DNA of 64,000 nucleotides from JAGXFP01 sp039714535 (GCA_039714535.1 JBDLJC010000016.1:9104-73103), one strand, 5' to 3'; counted from the stretch's first letter, positions 16,816-25,870 are shown. Numbers and translations: made by a program. The notes: generated from the sequence alone by a model not told the origin.

Positions 16816-17886
16816 ATGGGTATCAAAGTTGAGAGGGCTGCAGAGCATGAGCTGAAGGTTAAACCGGATGAAAATGCCCTCGGTTTCGGGGTCCATTTTA
16901 GCGATCACATGCTGGTTATGTCATATCGGGAAGGTGAAGGGTGGCAGGAGCCGCTGATAAAAAAATACGGAGATTTCTCCCTGGATCCCGCCGCGATGTC
17001 CCTCCACTATGGGCAGGCAATTTTCGAAGGTCTGAAGGCGTATCGCGGTAAGGATGACCGGATCTTCCTGTTCAGACCGGCTGACAATCTTCGCCGCCTG
17101 AATGATTCCGCAACCAGGATGTGTATGCCGAATATCCCGGTTGATGATGTTCTTGTCGCCATGGAAAAATTACTGGATATCGACCGTGACTGGGTTCCCG
17201 GTGCGGCCGGAGCCTCTCTTTATATCCGGCCGACCATGATTGCCAGCGAGGCCGCCCTCGGGGTTCGTCCGGCCAGGGAATATCTGTTTTTTATTATTCT
17301 GAGCCCGGTTGGCGCCTATTATCCGGAGGGGTTCAATCCGGTCAAGATCTATGTCACCGACAATTATGTACGGGCCGTCAAAGGCGGGGTCGGGAATGTC
17401 AAGACCGCCGGCAACTATGCGGCCAGTATCATGGCGGCCCTGGAGGCCCAGGAGAAGGGTTATACTCAGGTTCTGTGGCTGGACGCGATTGAACGTAAAT
17501 ATATTGAGGAGATCGGCACCTCCAACATATTTTTCATGATCAACGGTGAATTGGTGACCCCGGCCCTGTCCGGTAGTATCCTGCCGGGGATCACCCGCGA
17601 TTCGGTAATCAGGTTGGCCGGGTCATGGGATATCAAGGTCACCGAAAGGCCTGTTTCGATCGATGAGGTAATTGCGGCCCTGGAGGACGGTTCACTCCAG
17701 GAAATCTTTGCCAGTGGTACCGCCGCAGTGATTTCCCCGGTGGGGGCGCTTAACTATAAAGGTCGGGAGTATCCGGTTAACAGTGAAAAGACCGGCCCCT
17801 TGGCCCAGCGCCTTTTCGACGAACTCCAGGGAATTCAGTTTGGTGATCGGCAGGATCATTTTGGGTGGCGGGTTTCTCTGGATTAG
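16816..17886 (+). CDS. ilvE: Branched-chain amino acid aminotransferase
   Basis: The ATG at 16816 is preceded by AGGAGAG; a TTG at 16771 would add 15 residues. The 356-residue product is a fold-type IV PLP transaminase of the long bacterial/eukaryotic subtype. Motifs include Y-G-Q-A-I-F-E-G-L-K-A-Y near residue 75, the cofactor lysine K196 in G-N-V-K-T-A-G-N-Y-A-A-S, and the late T-S-N-I-F-F and G-S-I-L-P-G-I-T-R-D-S blocks. It catalyses the last step of valine, leucine and isoleucine synthesis, exchanging the amino group with glutamate in the cytoplasm. It is monocistronic in this window. The family assignment is firm. Confidence 0.95.
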   Translation: MGIKVERAAEHELKVKPDENALGFGVHFSDHMLVMSYREGEGWQEPLIKKYGDFSLDPAAMSLHYGQAIFEGLKAYRGKDDRIFLFRPADNLRRLNDSATRMCMPNIPVDDVLVAMEKLLDIDRDWVPGAAGASLYIRPTMIASEAALGVRPAREYLFFIILSPVGAYYPEGFNPVKIYVTDNYVRAVKGGVGNVKTAGNYAASIMAALEAQEKGYTQVLWLDAIERKYIEEIGTSNIFFMINGELVTPALSGSILPGITRDSVIRLAGSWDIKVTERPVSIDEVIAALEDGSLQEIFASGTAAVISPVGALNYKGREYPVNSEKTGPLAQRLFDELQGIQFGDRQDHFGWRVSLD

Positions 17887-18327
17887 ACATGGTGATGGGG
17901 CTTGGCCTTTTACTTGTCCCAACGTTCTGACTAGCCACTTTCACTGGTAGAAAAGTGCAGCGTATCTATTGAATCGTCTTTGGTGGCCCACCATAGGTAT
18001 CTTGAAAGCAGAATCGTTGATTTTATAATCTTTTCTCCTGGGTTCTGGCTCCGGGATTTTGCATACACGAAGTGACTTTCGTTTAAAATTAAAAAAAGTT
18101 TTTTGGTCAGCTTGATTTTTAAAATGTCCGTCACTATAGTCTCGCTCAACCTGCGTAAGGTGCTTTGGTTATATGTCCTGTATAGATGCCGTTTGCGGAT
18201 TTATGACAGGATTTGTTTTTTTGTATGATCGACAGGAGCCGGAAGAATATAACCCGGTAAGCAGGACAATAAATCAGATGTCTGACTTAAGAACTATTTT
18301 AGAAGATAAACATTTGGGAGGTTTAAA
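17887..18327 (+). promoter_or_regulatory. groES upstream region with candidate promoter
   Basis: These 440 bases contain no convincing gene. TTGATT (18112-18117) and TATAGT (18135-18140) are spaced 17 bases apart and would give a leader of roughly 180 bases before groES. I looked for the HrcA operator CIRCE (TTAGCACTC-N9-GAGTGCTAA) and did not find it, so control by HrcA is not supported by the sequence. Confidence 0.5.
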
Positions 18328-18615
18328 ATGAAGATTCGTCCACTTAATGATCGAGTGCTGGTTAAAAGGCTTGCGGAAGAAGAAATGACCAAGGGTGGGA
18401 TCATTATCCCGGATAGCGCCCAGGAGAAACCGGCGGAAGGCGAGATTGTTGCCGTTGGCGCTGGCAAGCTCAACGATAAAGGCGAGAGAGTGCCGGTTGA
18501 ATTGAAGACCGGTGACAAGGTTCTCTTCAGCAAGTATGGTGGCACCGAGGTCAAGATCGAGGGTGAAGATTACCTGATCATGCGTGAAGACGATATCCTC
18601 GGAGTTGTCGAGTAA
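18328..18615 (+). CDS. groES: Co-chaperonin GroES
   Basis: The ATG follows GGGAGG at the right distance. The 95-residue product has the complete GroES sequence pattern: K-I-R-P-L-N-D-R-V-L-V-K at the start, the mobile loop K-G-G-I-I-I-P near residue 28, and L-I-M-R-E-D-D-I-L-G-V at the end. It forms the heptameric lid of the GroEL folding chamber in the cytoplasm. groEL follows after 90 bases on the same strand, the usual groESL operon. Confidence 0.98.
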   Translation: MKIRPLNDRVLVKRLAEEEMTKGGIIIPDSAQEKPAEGEIVAVGAGKLNDKGERVPVELKTGDKVLFSKYGGTEVKIEGEDYLIMREDDILGVVE

Positions 18616-18705
18616 TAAATCTTGATCTGACTGCATGGGGCGACGTAAGGTTTGCCCCGGTCAATATTAAAAGCAAAGAATTTATAAACAAGGAGAAAGA
18701 CAGTC

Positions 18706-20367
18706 ATGGCTGGTAAAGAACTAAAATATGGCGTTAAAGCACGGGAAGCCATCCTGAAAGGCGTGAATACCTTGGCCGATGCCGTCAAGGTTACTCTTGG
18801 GCCCAAGGGCCGTAATGTCCTGCTCGACAGGTCCTTCGGCGCACCGACCATCACCAAAGACGGTGTTAGTGTTGCCAAAGAGATCGAGCTTGCCGACAAG
18901 TTCGAGAATATGGGCGCGCAGATGGTTAAGGAAGTAGCTTCCAAAACCAGTGACGTGGCCGGTGACGGTACTACCACCGCCACCGTTTTGGCCCAGGCCA
19001 TCTTCACCGAAGGCTCCAAACTGGTTGCCGCCGGTAATAATCCGATGGATATCAAACGTGGTCTCGACAAGAGTGTTAAGGCCGTTGTCGCTGAACTGGC
19101 CAAGGTCGCCAAGCCGACCAAAGAGCAGAAAGAGATCGCCCAGGTCGGCACCATCTCCGCCAACAATGACGAGACCATCGGCACCATCATTGCCGAGGCC
19201 ATGGACAAGGTTGGCAAGGAAGGCGTTATCACTGTCGAGGAAGCCAAGAGCATGGATACCACCCTTGACGTTGTTGAGGGTATGCAGTTCGACCGCGGTT
19301 ACCTCTCTCCCTATTTTGTCACCGATGCCGACAAGATGGAAGTCAATGTTGAAGATCCCTATATCCTGATCAATGAGAAAAAGATCAGCAACATGAAAGA
19401 TATGCTGCCGATCCTTGAGCAGATCGCCAAGATGGGCCGGCCGCTTTTCATCATTGCCGAAGATGTCGATGGTGAGGCCCTGGCTACTCTGGTTGTCAAC
19501 AAGCTGCGTGGCACCCTGAATGTAGCCGCCGTTAAAGCCCCTGGTTTCGGCGACCGCCGTAAGGCTATGCTGGAAGATATCGCAATTCTGACTGGTGGTC
19601 AGGTCATTACCGAAGACCTTGGCATCAAGCTGGAGAATGTCACCATTGATGATCTCGGTACCGCCAAGCGGATTGTTGTTGATAAAGACAACACTACTAT
19701 CGTTGATGGCGCCGGCGACAAGAACAAATTGACCGCCCGGGTCAAGCAGATCAGGACCCAGGCCGAAGATTCCAGCTCTGATTACGACCGCGAGAAACTT
19801 CAGGAGCGTCTGGCCAAGTTGATCGGCGGTGTTGCGGTGATCAATGTCGGTGCTGCCACCGAGATTGAGATGAAAGAGAAAAAGGCCAGGGTCGAAGATG
19901 CCCTGAACGCCACCCGTGCTGCTGTTGAAGAGGGTATTGTCCCCGGTGGCGGGGTTGCTTATCTGCGTTGCCTGGGCGCTCTGGAGGCACTTAGTCTCGA
20001 AGGGGAAGAGGAGCTTGGTAAGAATATCCTCACCCGCGCCCTTGAGGAGCCGGTTCGCCAGATCGCTAATAACGCCGGCCGTGAAGGTTCGGTAATCGTT
20101 GATCACGTTAAGTCCCTTAAGGATGCCAATGGTTTCAACGCCTACACCGAAGAGTACGAAGACCTGATCAAGGCCGGAGTTATCGACCCGGCCAAGGTTA
20201 CTCGGTTTGCCCTGCAGAACGCGGCCAGTGTTTCCGGTCTGTTGCTGACCACCGAGTGTATGGTTGCCGATGAGCCCGAAGAAGCCGGCGCCGGTGGCGG
20301 CGGTGGTGCTGCTATGCCGCCGATGGGTGGCATGGGCGGTATGGGTGGCATGGGCGGCATGATGTAA
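18706..20367 (+). CDS. groEL: Chaperonin GroEL
   Basis: The 553-residue product is full length, with the nucleotide-binding D-G-T-T-T-A-T-V-L-A near residue 87, the central V-K-A-P-G-F-G-D-R-R, the late V-E-E-G-I-V-P-G-G-G-V-A, and a carboxyl tail rich in G-G-M repeats. An AAGGAG precedes the ATG. It is an ATP-driven folding chamber of two heptameric rings working with GroES. A strong terminator follows. Codon use here favours G/C in the third position, clearly more than in the cytochrome and pilus loci, as expected for a highly expressed core gene. Confidence 0.98.
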   Translation: MAGKELKYGVKAREAILKGVNTLADAVKVTLGPKGRNVLLDRSFGAPTITKDGVSVAKEIELADKFENMGAQMVKEVASKTSDVAGDGTTTATVLAQAIFTEGSKLVAAGNNPMDIKRGLDKSVKAVVAELAKVAKPTKEQKEIAQVGTISANNDETIGTIIAEAMDKVGKEGVITVEEAKSMDTTLDVVEGMQFDRGYLSPYFVTDADKMEVNVEDPYILINEKKISNMKDMLPILEQIAKMGRPLFIIAEDVDGEALATLVVNKLRGTLNVAAVKAPGFGDRRKAMLEDIAILTGGQVITEDLGIKLENVTIDDLGTAKRIVVDKDNTTIVDGAGDKNKLTARVKQIRTQAEDSSSDYDREKLQERLAKLIGGVAVINVGAATEIEMKEKKARVEDALNATRAAVEEGIVPGGGVAYLRCLGALEALSLEGEEELGKNILTRALEEPVRQIANNAGREGSVIVDHVKSLKDANGFNAYTEEYEDLIKAGVIDPAKVTRFALQNAASVSGLLLTTECMVADEPEEAGAGGGGGAAMPPMGGMGGMGGMGGMM

Positions 20368-20396
20368 AAAGCCCCCTGCTTTTGCTTTAATACCTG

Positions 20397-20427
20397 AAAG
20401 GGCCTTTGCAAAAAGGCCCTTTTTTTA
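20397..20427 (+). terminator. Terminator of groESL
   Basis: AAAGGGCCTTT pairs with AAAGGCCCTTT around a short loop and ends in a T run, 30 bases after the groEL stop. Confidence 0.9.
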
Positions 20428-20458
20428 TTGACAACAGCGTCAAAATTTTACATATAGT
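20428..20458 (+). promoter_or_regulatory. Candidate promoter of tRNA-Met
   Basis: A consensus TTGACA (20428-20433) is followed by CATATA or TATAGT as -10 choices with 17- or 19-base spacing, about 20 bases before the tRNA. Confidence 0.6.
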
Positions 20459-20476
20459 CACTTCCTATGCGTTTAA

Positions 20477-20553
20477 GGCGATGTAGCTCAGCTGGTTAGA
20501 GCATACGGCTCATATCCGTAGTGTCCGGGGTTCAAGTCCCTGCATCGCCACCA
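20477..20553 (+). tRNA. tRNA-Met (CAT), probably elongator
   Basis: The 77-base cloverleaf has acceptor GGCGATG paired with CATCGCC, anticodon loop CTCATAT with anticodon CAT, and encoded CCA. The fully paired first acceptor base argues against initiator tRNA. A lysidine-modified tRNA-Ile that also reads CAT in DNA cannot be fully excluded. Confidence 0.93.
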
Positions 20554-20558
20554 TATAC

Positions 20559-20596
20559 AAAAAAGCGCCCCTGATTTGTTCAGGGGCGCTTTTTTT
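20559..20596 (+). terminator. Terminator after tRNA-Met, possibly bidirectional
   Basis: AGCGCCCCTGA pairs with TCAGGGGCGCT, flanked by A and T runs, so it can end both tRNA-Met and the minus-strand gene at 20637-21008. Confidence 0.9.
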
Positions 20597-20636
20597 ATGG
20601 TCGGTGAAGAAGTGTTTTGTCTTGCTTTGTAATTCT

Positions 20637-21008
20637 CTATATTTCATCCTCATCAGGATCCAAGTCGACATCGTCTTCGTCAATATCATCTTCGCTCTGA
20701 TCAACATCGGTTTTCGTGTCGGTATCCTCTGTCTCGACGTCTTCGGGAGCCGCATCGTCAGCGGTGTCAGCCTCTTCTTGCTTGTCCGGATCTTTTACCT
20801 TGCGGACGGCCTTGGGGATTTTGGCGGGGGGCAGGACAATCTCAGTTATTCGTTTAATCTCAATTTCAACAATTGGATCAGCCATACAGGTTGAACAGTC
20901 ACGGGTATGATTGTTCATGAAGTCAACCATCCTGGCCGGGGCCATTGATTCATCCTGCACCTGTACATACCAGTTTTTAATAAGGTTTTTCAGACGTTCG
21001 CATTCCAT
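20637..21008 (-). CDS. Small protein with Cys-containing head and highly acidic tail, function unknown
   Basis: I do not recognise this 123-residue protein. The first half, about residues 1-45, contains H-T-R-D-C-S-T-C with an earlier Cys at position 3, a pattern like the small zinc-binding heads of zf-HC2 anti-sigma proteins. Residues 46-70 are V-I-P-K-rich. The last 50 residues are almost entirely Asp, Glu and Thr, a disordered acidic tail that could bind metals or basic proteins. There is no signal peptide. The gene lies alone on the minus strand between tRNA-Met and tRNA-Sec and shares a bidirectional terminator. Reading-frame length and codon use suggest it is real. Confidence 0.6.
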   Translation of the reverse strand: MECERLKNLIKNWYVQVQDESMAPARMVDFMNNHTRDCSTCMADPIVEIEIKRITEIVLPPAKIPKAVRKVKDPDKQEEADTADDAAPEDVETEDTDTKTDVDQSEDDIDEDDVDLDPDEDEI

Positions 21009-21155
21009 GTTGTTAAACGGACTCCCAGTTAAATTGTATCTGCTAGTTAACTATAATCTGCCTATCGATGGCTAATCGACGCAATAACTTGTTTTTTGTT
21101 CCTCTTTTCAATTTTAATATTGGCCGGGCTTAAATTATCTCTTACCAGAAAATAG

Positions 21156-21184
21156 TTGTCAGTCCAAGTTCAGCCAATTAATAT
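21156..21184 (+). promoter_or_regulatory. Sigma-70 promoter of tRNA-Sec
   Basis: TTGTCA and TAATAT are separated by exactly 17 bases, and the -10 box ends 18 bases before the tRNA. Confidence 0.72.
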
Positions 21185-21201
21185 GCTTGTTGTTAATGTA
21201 C

Positions 21202-21299
21202 GGAAGTGGAAGGGGCTCTGGTGGCTCTCCCGGACTTCAAATCCGGTGTACCGGGTTAACAGCTTGGTAGGTGGGTTCGATTCCCATGCACTTCCGCCA
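21202..21299 (+). tRNA. selC: Selenocysteine tRNA (TCA)
   Basis: The 98-base gene has the long acceptor stem GGAAGTGG paired with its complement, a long variable arm, anticodon loop CTTCAAA with anticodon TCA, T-arm GGGTTCGATTCCC, and an encoded GCCA end. These match bacterial selC. It means the organism decodes UGA as selenocysteine when a SECIS hairpin follows; selA, selB and selD are not in this window. Confidence 0.96.
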
Positions 21300-21335
21300 T
21301 TTCGTTAACGTGGCTGCTGCGGTTCCCCGGGATTC

Positions 21336-21878
21336 TTAATCGAGCATCAGGTAAAAGCCGATTTCGGGGTCTTTCTTGTCCTCGGCAAAGAATTCCGCCC
21401 CAATGTGATTGCCCGAAACCTTTCGTACGATAACCCTTCTGTTGAGCATGCGGACCCTTTTCCCTCTTTTGATAATGAATTTGACCAGGAGTTTATCGTC
21501 CGGTTTGATCTCGTGGTTGTGGGCATGGGTGATAAAGCCGATCCCGTCGGCCGACATGTCTTTAATCACACTGTTGATACTGGTTCCATATTGTTGATCA
21601 TTAATGCCCATCTGCCGGATGGAATTTTTTTCGGTCAGGGTGGTGTAAAAACAGCCGATTTCACTGGCGTGTCTTTGCTTATGTCTGAAATCAAGTTCGA
21701 CATTGGTCCGGGTGCCGCATTCGCATTGATAGATATAAAGCCCCTTCATCCCGAAAATCTTAAAAATTTTGTCTGAATGATCGACATCCGCGGGGGTTAC
21801 CGTGCATGTCCGAGGGCATTTCGGACAAGTTATCAGAAATTCTTCCCGGCCAATCAAGGATGATTTTTTTAAAACCAT
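21336..21878 (-). CDS. PilZ-domain protein with amino-terminal zinc ribbon
   Basis: The 180-residue product begins with a zinc-ribbon-like module: C-P-K-C at residues 18-21 plus Cys25, and C-E-C-G near residue 52. A PilZ-like domain follows at about 68-175, with the D-M-S-A-D-G-I-G-F block that matches the family D/N-x-S-x-x-G motif and a beta-barrel pattern V-K-F-I-I-K-R-G-K-R-V-R-M. PilZ domains bind cyclic di-GMP through that block and an upstream R-x-x-x-R. Here the upstream arginines are in R-H-K-Q-R, so binding is plausible but not certain. It is cytoplasmic. It could link cyclic di-GMP to motility or surface functions. It lies just downstream of glyQ on the same strand. Confidence 0.72.
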   Translation of the reverse strand: MVLKKSSLIGREEFLITCPKCPRTCTVTPADVDHSDKIFKIFGMKGLYIYQCECGTRTNVELDFRHKQRHASEIGCFYTTLTEKNSIRQMGINDQQYGTSINSVIKDMSADGIGFITHAHNHEIKPDDKLLVKFIIKRGKRVRMLNRRVIVRKVSGNHIGAEFFAEDKKDPEIGFYLMLD

Positions 21879-21972
21879 GGCAAACCCGTAACGTTATTTC
21901 TGCCGGACAAGAAATTTTTTTAAGCAGGATATCTTGTCGTGCCGGCTGCGACTCCTGCCTGGGTGCGGACTT

Positions 21973-22842
<870 letters not shown>

Positions 22843-22993
22843 GGATTACTCCTTATTAACGGATGGCAGGGTCTGCCCCGCAGTATTTTTTTAAGAAAGA
22901 ATACTATTTACTAATAGCGCTCCGGCGCCGCAAGAGTTTTTTGGCAAGATTGCTATGAATTTACGGCAAAATTGCTAAGTTGCTGAAAATCAT

Positions 22994-23033
22994 ATTGACA
23001 TGTCGGAATGTTTAGATGTATGACTATGTCAAT
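22994..23033 (+). promoter_or_regulatory. Promoter overlapping an inverted repeat, candidate ArsR-family operator
   Basis: ATTGACAT (22994-23001) is an exact inverted match of ATGTCAAT (23026-23033). The left arm contains a consensus TTGACA -35 box, and TATGAC follows with 18-base spacing. The site lies about 60 bases before the arsR-type gene, as expected for an autoregulated repressor. The arms are 24 bases apart, wider than usual for this family. Confidence 0.45.
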
Positions 23034-23095
23034 TGATAATTGGGTGCTGCAGAAATAACTTTCGTTAACCCGCCAATCTGTGAAGACTTTTATAG

Positions 23096-23404
23096 ATGAA
23101 CGAAGATTCTGAATTATTGAGTCCGGAGTCCCTGGAAATGGCCGCCGAGTGTTTGCGGACCATTGCTCACCCCTGCCGCTTGCGGATCATTGAGATTCTG
23201 CTCAAAGAGGAGCGGTCGGTTGGCGAATTGGCCGAGGCCTGCGGGATTCCCAGTAATATGGCCTCAGAGCATTTGCGGCTTCTTAAAGACAGGGGCCTGT
23301 TGAACAGTCGGCGGGATGGGCGTAAGATCTATTATTGGGTAGCCGAGCCGGCCCTGGCGATGATCATGAATTGTGTCGGCAAGAAATTTATCTGTAAGGA
23401 TTGA
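23096..23404 (+). CDS. ArsR/SmtB-family transcriptional regulator
   Basis: The 102-residue product has the standard winged-helix pattern: L-R-T-I-A-H-P-C-R-L-R-I-I-E-I-L-L near residue 20, the recognition helix S-N-M-A-S-E-H-L-R-L-L near 53-63, and the wing R-R-D-G-R-K-I-Y-Y-W. It has cysteines at 19, 27, 49, 93 and 100 but not the classical C-V-C metal site of ArsR. Sensing could be through a metal or through thiols; sulfur- or redox-sensing members use paired cysteines. It is cytoplasmic and probably represses its own promoter and the outer-membrane protein gene that follows 160 bases later. Confidence 0.87.
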   Translation: MNEDSELLSPESLEMAAECLRTIAHPCRLRIIEILLKEERSVGELAEACGIPSNMASEHLRLLKDRGLLNSRRDGRKIYYWVAEPALAMIMNCVGKKFICKD

Positions 23405-23563
23405 TGGCGTCTCGCAGATTAGCTCTCCCCTGGGAGTTGTTTACGAGAATATCTAAAGATTAAGGTATTACCGACTGGAGATTACGGTCGTTTTTATAGG
23501 TTTGGTCTGGCTGGCGCGATGCCCAGTCGCTTAAAAAAAGCTTTAAAAAGCAAGGAGAAAACC

Positions 23564-25501
23564 ATGATTAAGAGACTATCATCACTGGTGCTGGCCGGTC
23601 TGCTGGTCCTGCCGACGGTCGCCCTGGCGGACGATCTGGAGGACAGGATCGAGGCCCTTGAGGAAAGACAGGAAAGCTGGGACATGAGTTCCCGGATTCA
23701 GTGGAACGGCGATATCCGCACACGGGTGGATTTTCATAATGCCTCCACGGCTGATTATTATAAGGCCACGGATGTTGCCACCGGTGTGTACGATGTTTTG
23801 GGTGCAGGCGCATTGTTTAATCCCCTTGTTGGGGATCTTGGCCCGTTAGGCCCCAATATTGGTGATTTGCAGGCCGCGATGGGTGCTGCCGGGTTGTTTA
23901 CACCTGCTGATTTTATCGCTTATGCAACGGATACCGCCCGGACAAGTCCAATGTCTACTCAGCAGGCAACAGATTTGGCGGCAATTTTTTACAATCCAGC
24001 TGTTGGGCAATATATGACGGATAATGCGGCAGGCCCTATGTCTGCGTTGGGCGCTGCTTTTGCAAGCCCGGAAACCCTCGCCGGCTTTATGAGAAACTTC
24101 AGCCCGGATGTACTGAGAGCCATTTTTGCCGGCCTGACCGGTAACTATAAGGCAATCCCTGGCACCGATTATGAAAATGACACCCTCTACACCACCCGGT
24201 TGCGGCTGAACATGCGGGTCAAGGCCACCGAGAACGTCGAGATCAAGGCCCGTTTGGTGGGCTACAAGGCCTGGGGCATGCAGGACTCCGCCACCCCCGA
24301 AACCAATGAGAACGGCATCCATGACACGGACAGCCCCTACTTTCTCAACTCCCGTTCCTTTGATGGCACAGCCAGCCGCCAGCCCAGCGACAGCAGGCTG
24401 GCTGTGGACCGCGCCTTTATGAACTGGAACAATATCGGCGATATGCCGATCTGGTTCTCCATTGGTCGGCGGCCGGTTACCGACGGCCCGCCCGCCCATA
24501 TCCGGATGGGTACCGGCAAGAAGATGGCCACTCCAATCAATTACATGGATTACCCGTTCGACGGTCTCTCTCTGGGCTATGCCTATGGGAATCTTTTCGG
24601 TATCGAAGATCTGCCCGGCCGGATCCGTTTCTGCTACGGTCGCGGCTTTGAGTCCGGCCCTAATCCAGAAGATAGCGGCATTAACGATGTTGATTTTGGC
24701 GGCATCTCCTGGGATGTTTTCAAGAAGGACGATCGCTTCTTCGGCTTCCAGTCCTTCGGCGCCTTCAACATCTTTAATGTGCCGGGCGACACCTACTTCC
24801 CCAACCCGCTTGAGTTGGCGGCGGTAAATCAGGGCCTTGCCGCCGGCACCATGTACCAGGATGTTGCTACCGGTGCCTACATTAATACAAATGGCACCGC
24901 TACTATGGGCGATGACTCTGTCGCCTATAACAACACCTATCTGGACCGGAAGAACCTGGGTAACATCTACCATACCTCTGCTGTCTACCTGAGCAAGTTT
25001 CAGGACCTTAACTATTTCCTGACCCTGGGCTGGAGTCACACCGATGCCAAGGGTACGGACGAACTGGGCGTCAGCCTCCTGAATGACTTCTGGCAAACAC
25101 CGGAAGACAAAGACGGCTACGGCGTTTATCTCGGTGTGCGCTATGATCTGGACGATCTTGGTCTCATGCTGGGCGCCGAGTACAACTGGGGCTCCGAGAA
25201 CTGGCTGGCTTTTACCCCGGGCCATGACGACATGTATTCAAGCAAGTTGCAGACCCGCGGTTCGGTAATCGAGCTGTACACGATCTACGACCTCCCGGCC
25301 GGCGAGCCCACCTCCAAGTTCGGTAAGGCCTTTGTCCGTTTGGGTTATCAGCACTACGACTACGATTACACCTATAGCGGCATGTGGCTCGGTACCCCGA
25401 ACAAGATTGACGATATCCAGAACGATCCGCTTATGGGCCAGTTTTATGCCCCCATCAAGGACATGGACCAGGTTTACCTGACCATGGAGGCGTGGTTCTA
25501 G
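23564..25501 (+). CDS. DUF3373-family outer-membrane beta-barrel protein
   Basis: I chose the ATG at 23564, preceded by AAGGAGA; an earlier ATG at 23519 gives no signal peptide at the end. The 645-residue product has a signal peptide ending in A-L-A, then a short coiled coil (D-D-L-E-D-R-I-E-A-L-E-E-R-Q) and a long beta-rich domain that ends in an aromatic F, as outer-membrane barrels do. This head, coil and barrel layout fits the DUF3373 family of sulfur- and metal-reducing Desulfobacterota. A region of about residues 65-205 is Ala- and Pro-rich and may be a plug or an insertion. Function is not established for the family. The ArsR gene upstream suggests controlled expression. Confidence 0.82.
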   Translation: MIKRLSSLVLAGLLVLPTVALADDLEDRIEALEERQESWDMSSRIQWNGDIRTRVDFHNASTADYYKATDVATGVYDVLGAGALFNPLVGDLGPLGPNIGDLQAAMGAAGLFTPADFIAYATDTARTSPMSTQQATDLAAIFYNPAVGQYMTDNAAGPMSALGAAFASPETLAGFMRNFSPDVLRAIFAGLTGNYKAIPGTDYENDTLYTTRLRLNMRVKATENVEIKARLVGYKAWGMQDSATPETNENGIHDTDSPYFLNSRSFDGTASRQPSDSRLAVDRAFMNWNNIGDMPIWFSIGRRPVTDGPPAHIRMGTGKKMATPINYMDYPFDGLSLGYAYGNLFGIEDLPGRIRFCYGRGFESGPNPEDSGINDVDFGGISWDVFKKDDRFFGFQSFGAFNIFNVPGDTYFPNPLELAAVNQGLAAGTMYQDVATGAYINTNGTATMGDDSVAYNNTYLDRKNLGNIYHTSAVYLSKFQDLNYFLTLGWSHTDAKGTDELGVSLLNDFWQTPEDKDGYGVYLGVRYDLDDLGLMLGAEYNWGSENWLAFTPGHDDMYSSKLQTRGSVIELYTIYDLPAGEPTSKFGKAFVRLGYQHYDYDYTYSGMWLGTPNKIDDIQNDPLMGQFYAPIKDMDQVYLTMEAWF

Positions 25502-25538
25502 AAAGCATAAGCAGTAGATTTTCTTCATCCTTGGGAGA

Positions 25539-25578
25539 GGGGGACGGTCCGGCAACGGGCTGTCCCCCTTTTTCTTTT
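25539..25578 (+). terminator. Terminator of the DUF3373 gene
   Basis: A 12-bp stem beginning GGGGGAC and closing with GTCCCCC, two G-U pairs included, is followed by a T-rich tail. Confidence 0.88.
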
Positions 25579-25619
25579 TGGAGCGCCGGTGTTTCGGGAT
25601 ATCTATTCAGTTGTCTTGC

Positions 25620-25870
25620 AGCGCAAAGCGGGGAATAATCGGTTACTTACGGGGCCGGTTAGATCCAGCTCCGCTTGGCCTAAGATTCCTCCCTGCGACC
25701 GGGGTAAGGGACGAGTCCGCATGACAGAGCAGCAGCTCTAAATGGCATTACAGCCAGCCTCATAGCTTCACCAGGCCCGCTGGTAAAGCCGTATGAGGTT
25801 ACTTACAGGGGAGCATAATCCTGCGCTAAAACAGCTAGGCAAGATTCCCGCCACTGCAAACCTCCTTGCC
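25620..25870 (+). other. Structured non-coding segment, possible group II intron fragment
   Basis: The gap before the YfaZ-like gene holds no gene. CCTCATA-GCTTCACCAG and CTGGTAAAGC-CGTATGAGG (25758-25798) form a hairpin of about 16 bp. The wording around it, AGCAGCTCTAAA and AAGCCGTATGAGG, reminds me of the ribozyme part of bacterial group II introns. The string GGTTACTTAC-G/A-GGG occurs twice (25649 and 25797). No reverse transcriptase gene is present. A late CCCGCCACTG string also recalls the cobalamin riboswitch core, but the other conserved blocks are missing. Neither assignment is secure. Confidence 0.3.

Noticed and set aside
17931..18149. 72-codon frame upstream of groES on the minus strand
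   Set aside because: It lies over the candidate groES promoter, lacks a ribosome site and shows no recognisable domain.
18141..18327. HrcA/CIRCE operator before groES
   Set aside because: The TTAGCACTC-N9-GAGTGCTAA sequence is not present in the region.
18721..20106. 461-codon open frame on the strand opposite groEL
   Set aside because: It is the mirror of a highly biased, GC-rich gene, which often leaves the opposite strand open. It has no family features and groEL is certain.
23846..25225. 459-codon open frame opposite the DUF3373 gene
   Set aside because: The plus-strand gene has a signal peptide, ribosome site and barrel pattern. The opposite frame is low in structure and explained by codon bias.
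25800..25870. Cobalamin riboswitch before the YfaZ-like gene
   Set aside because: Only a CCCGCCACTG-like string is present. The other conserved blocks and a downstream cobalamin gene are missing.
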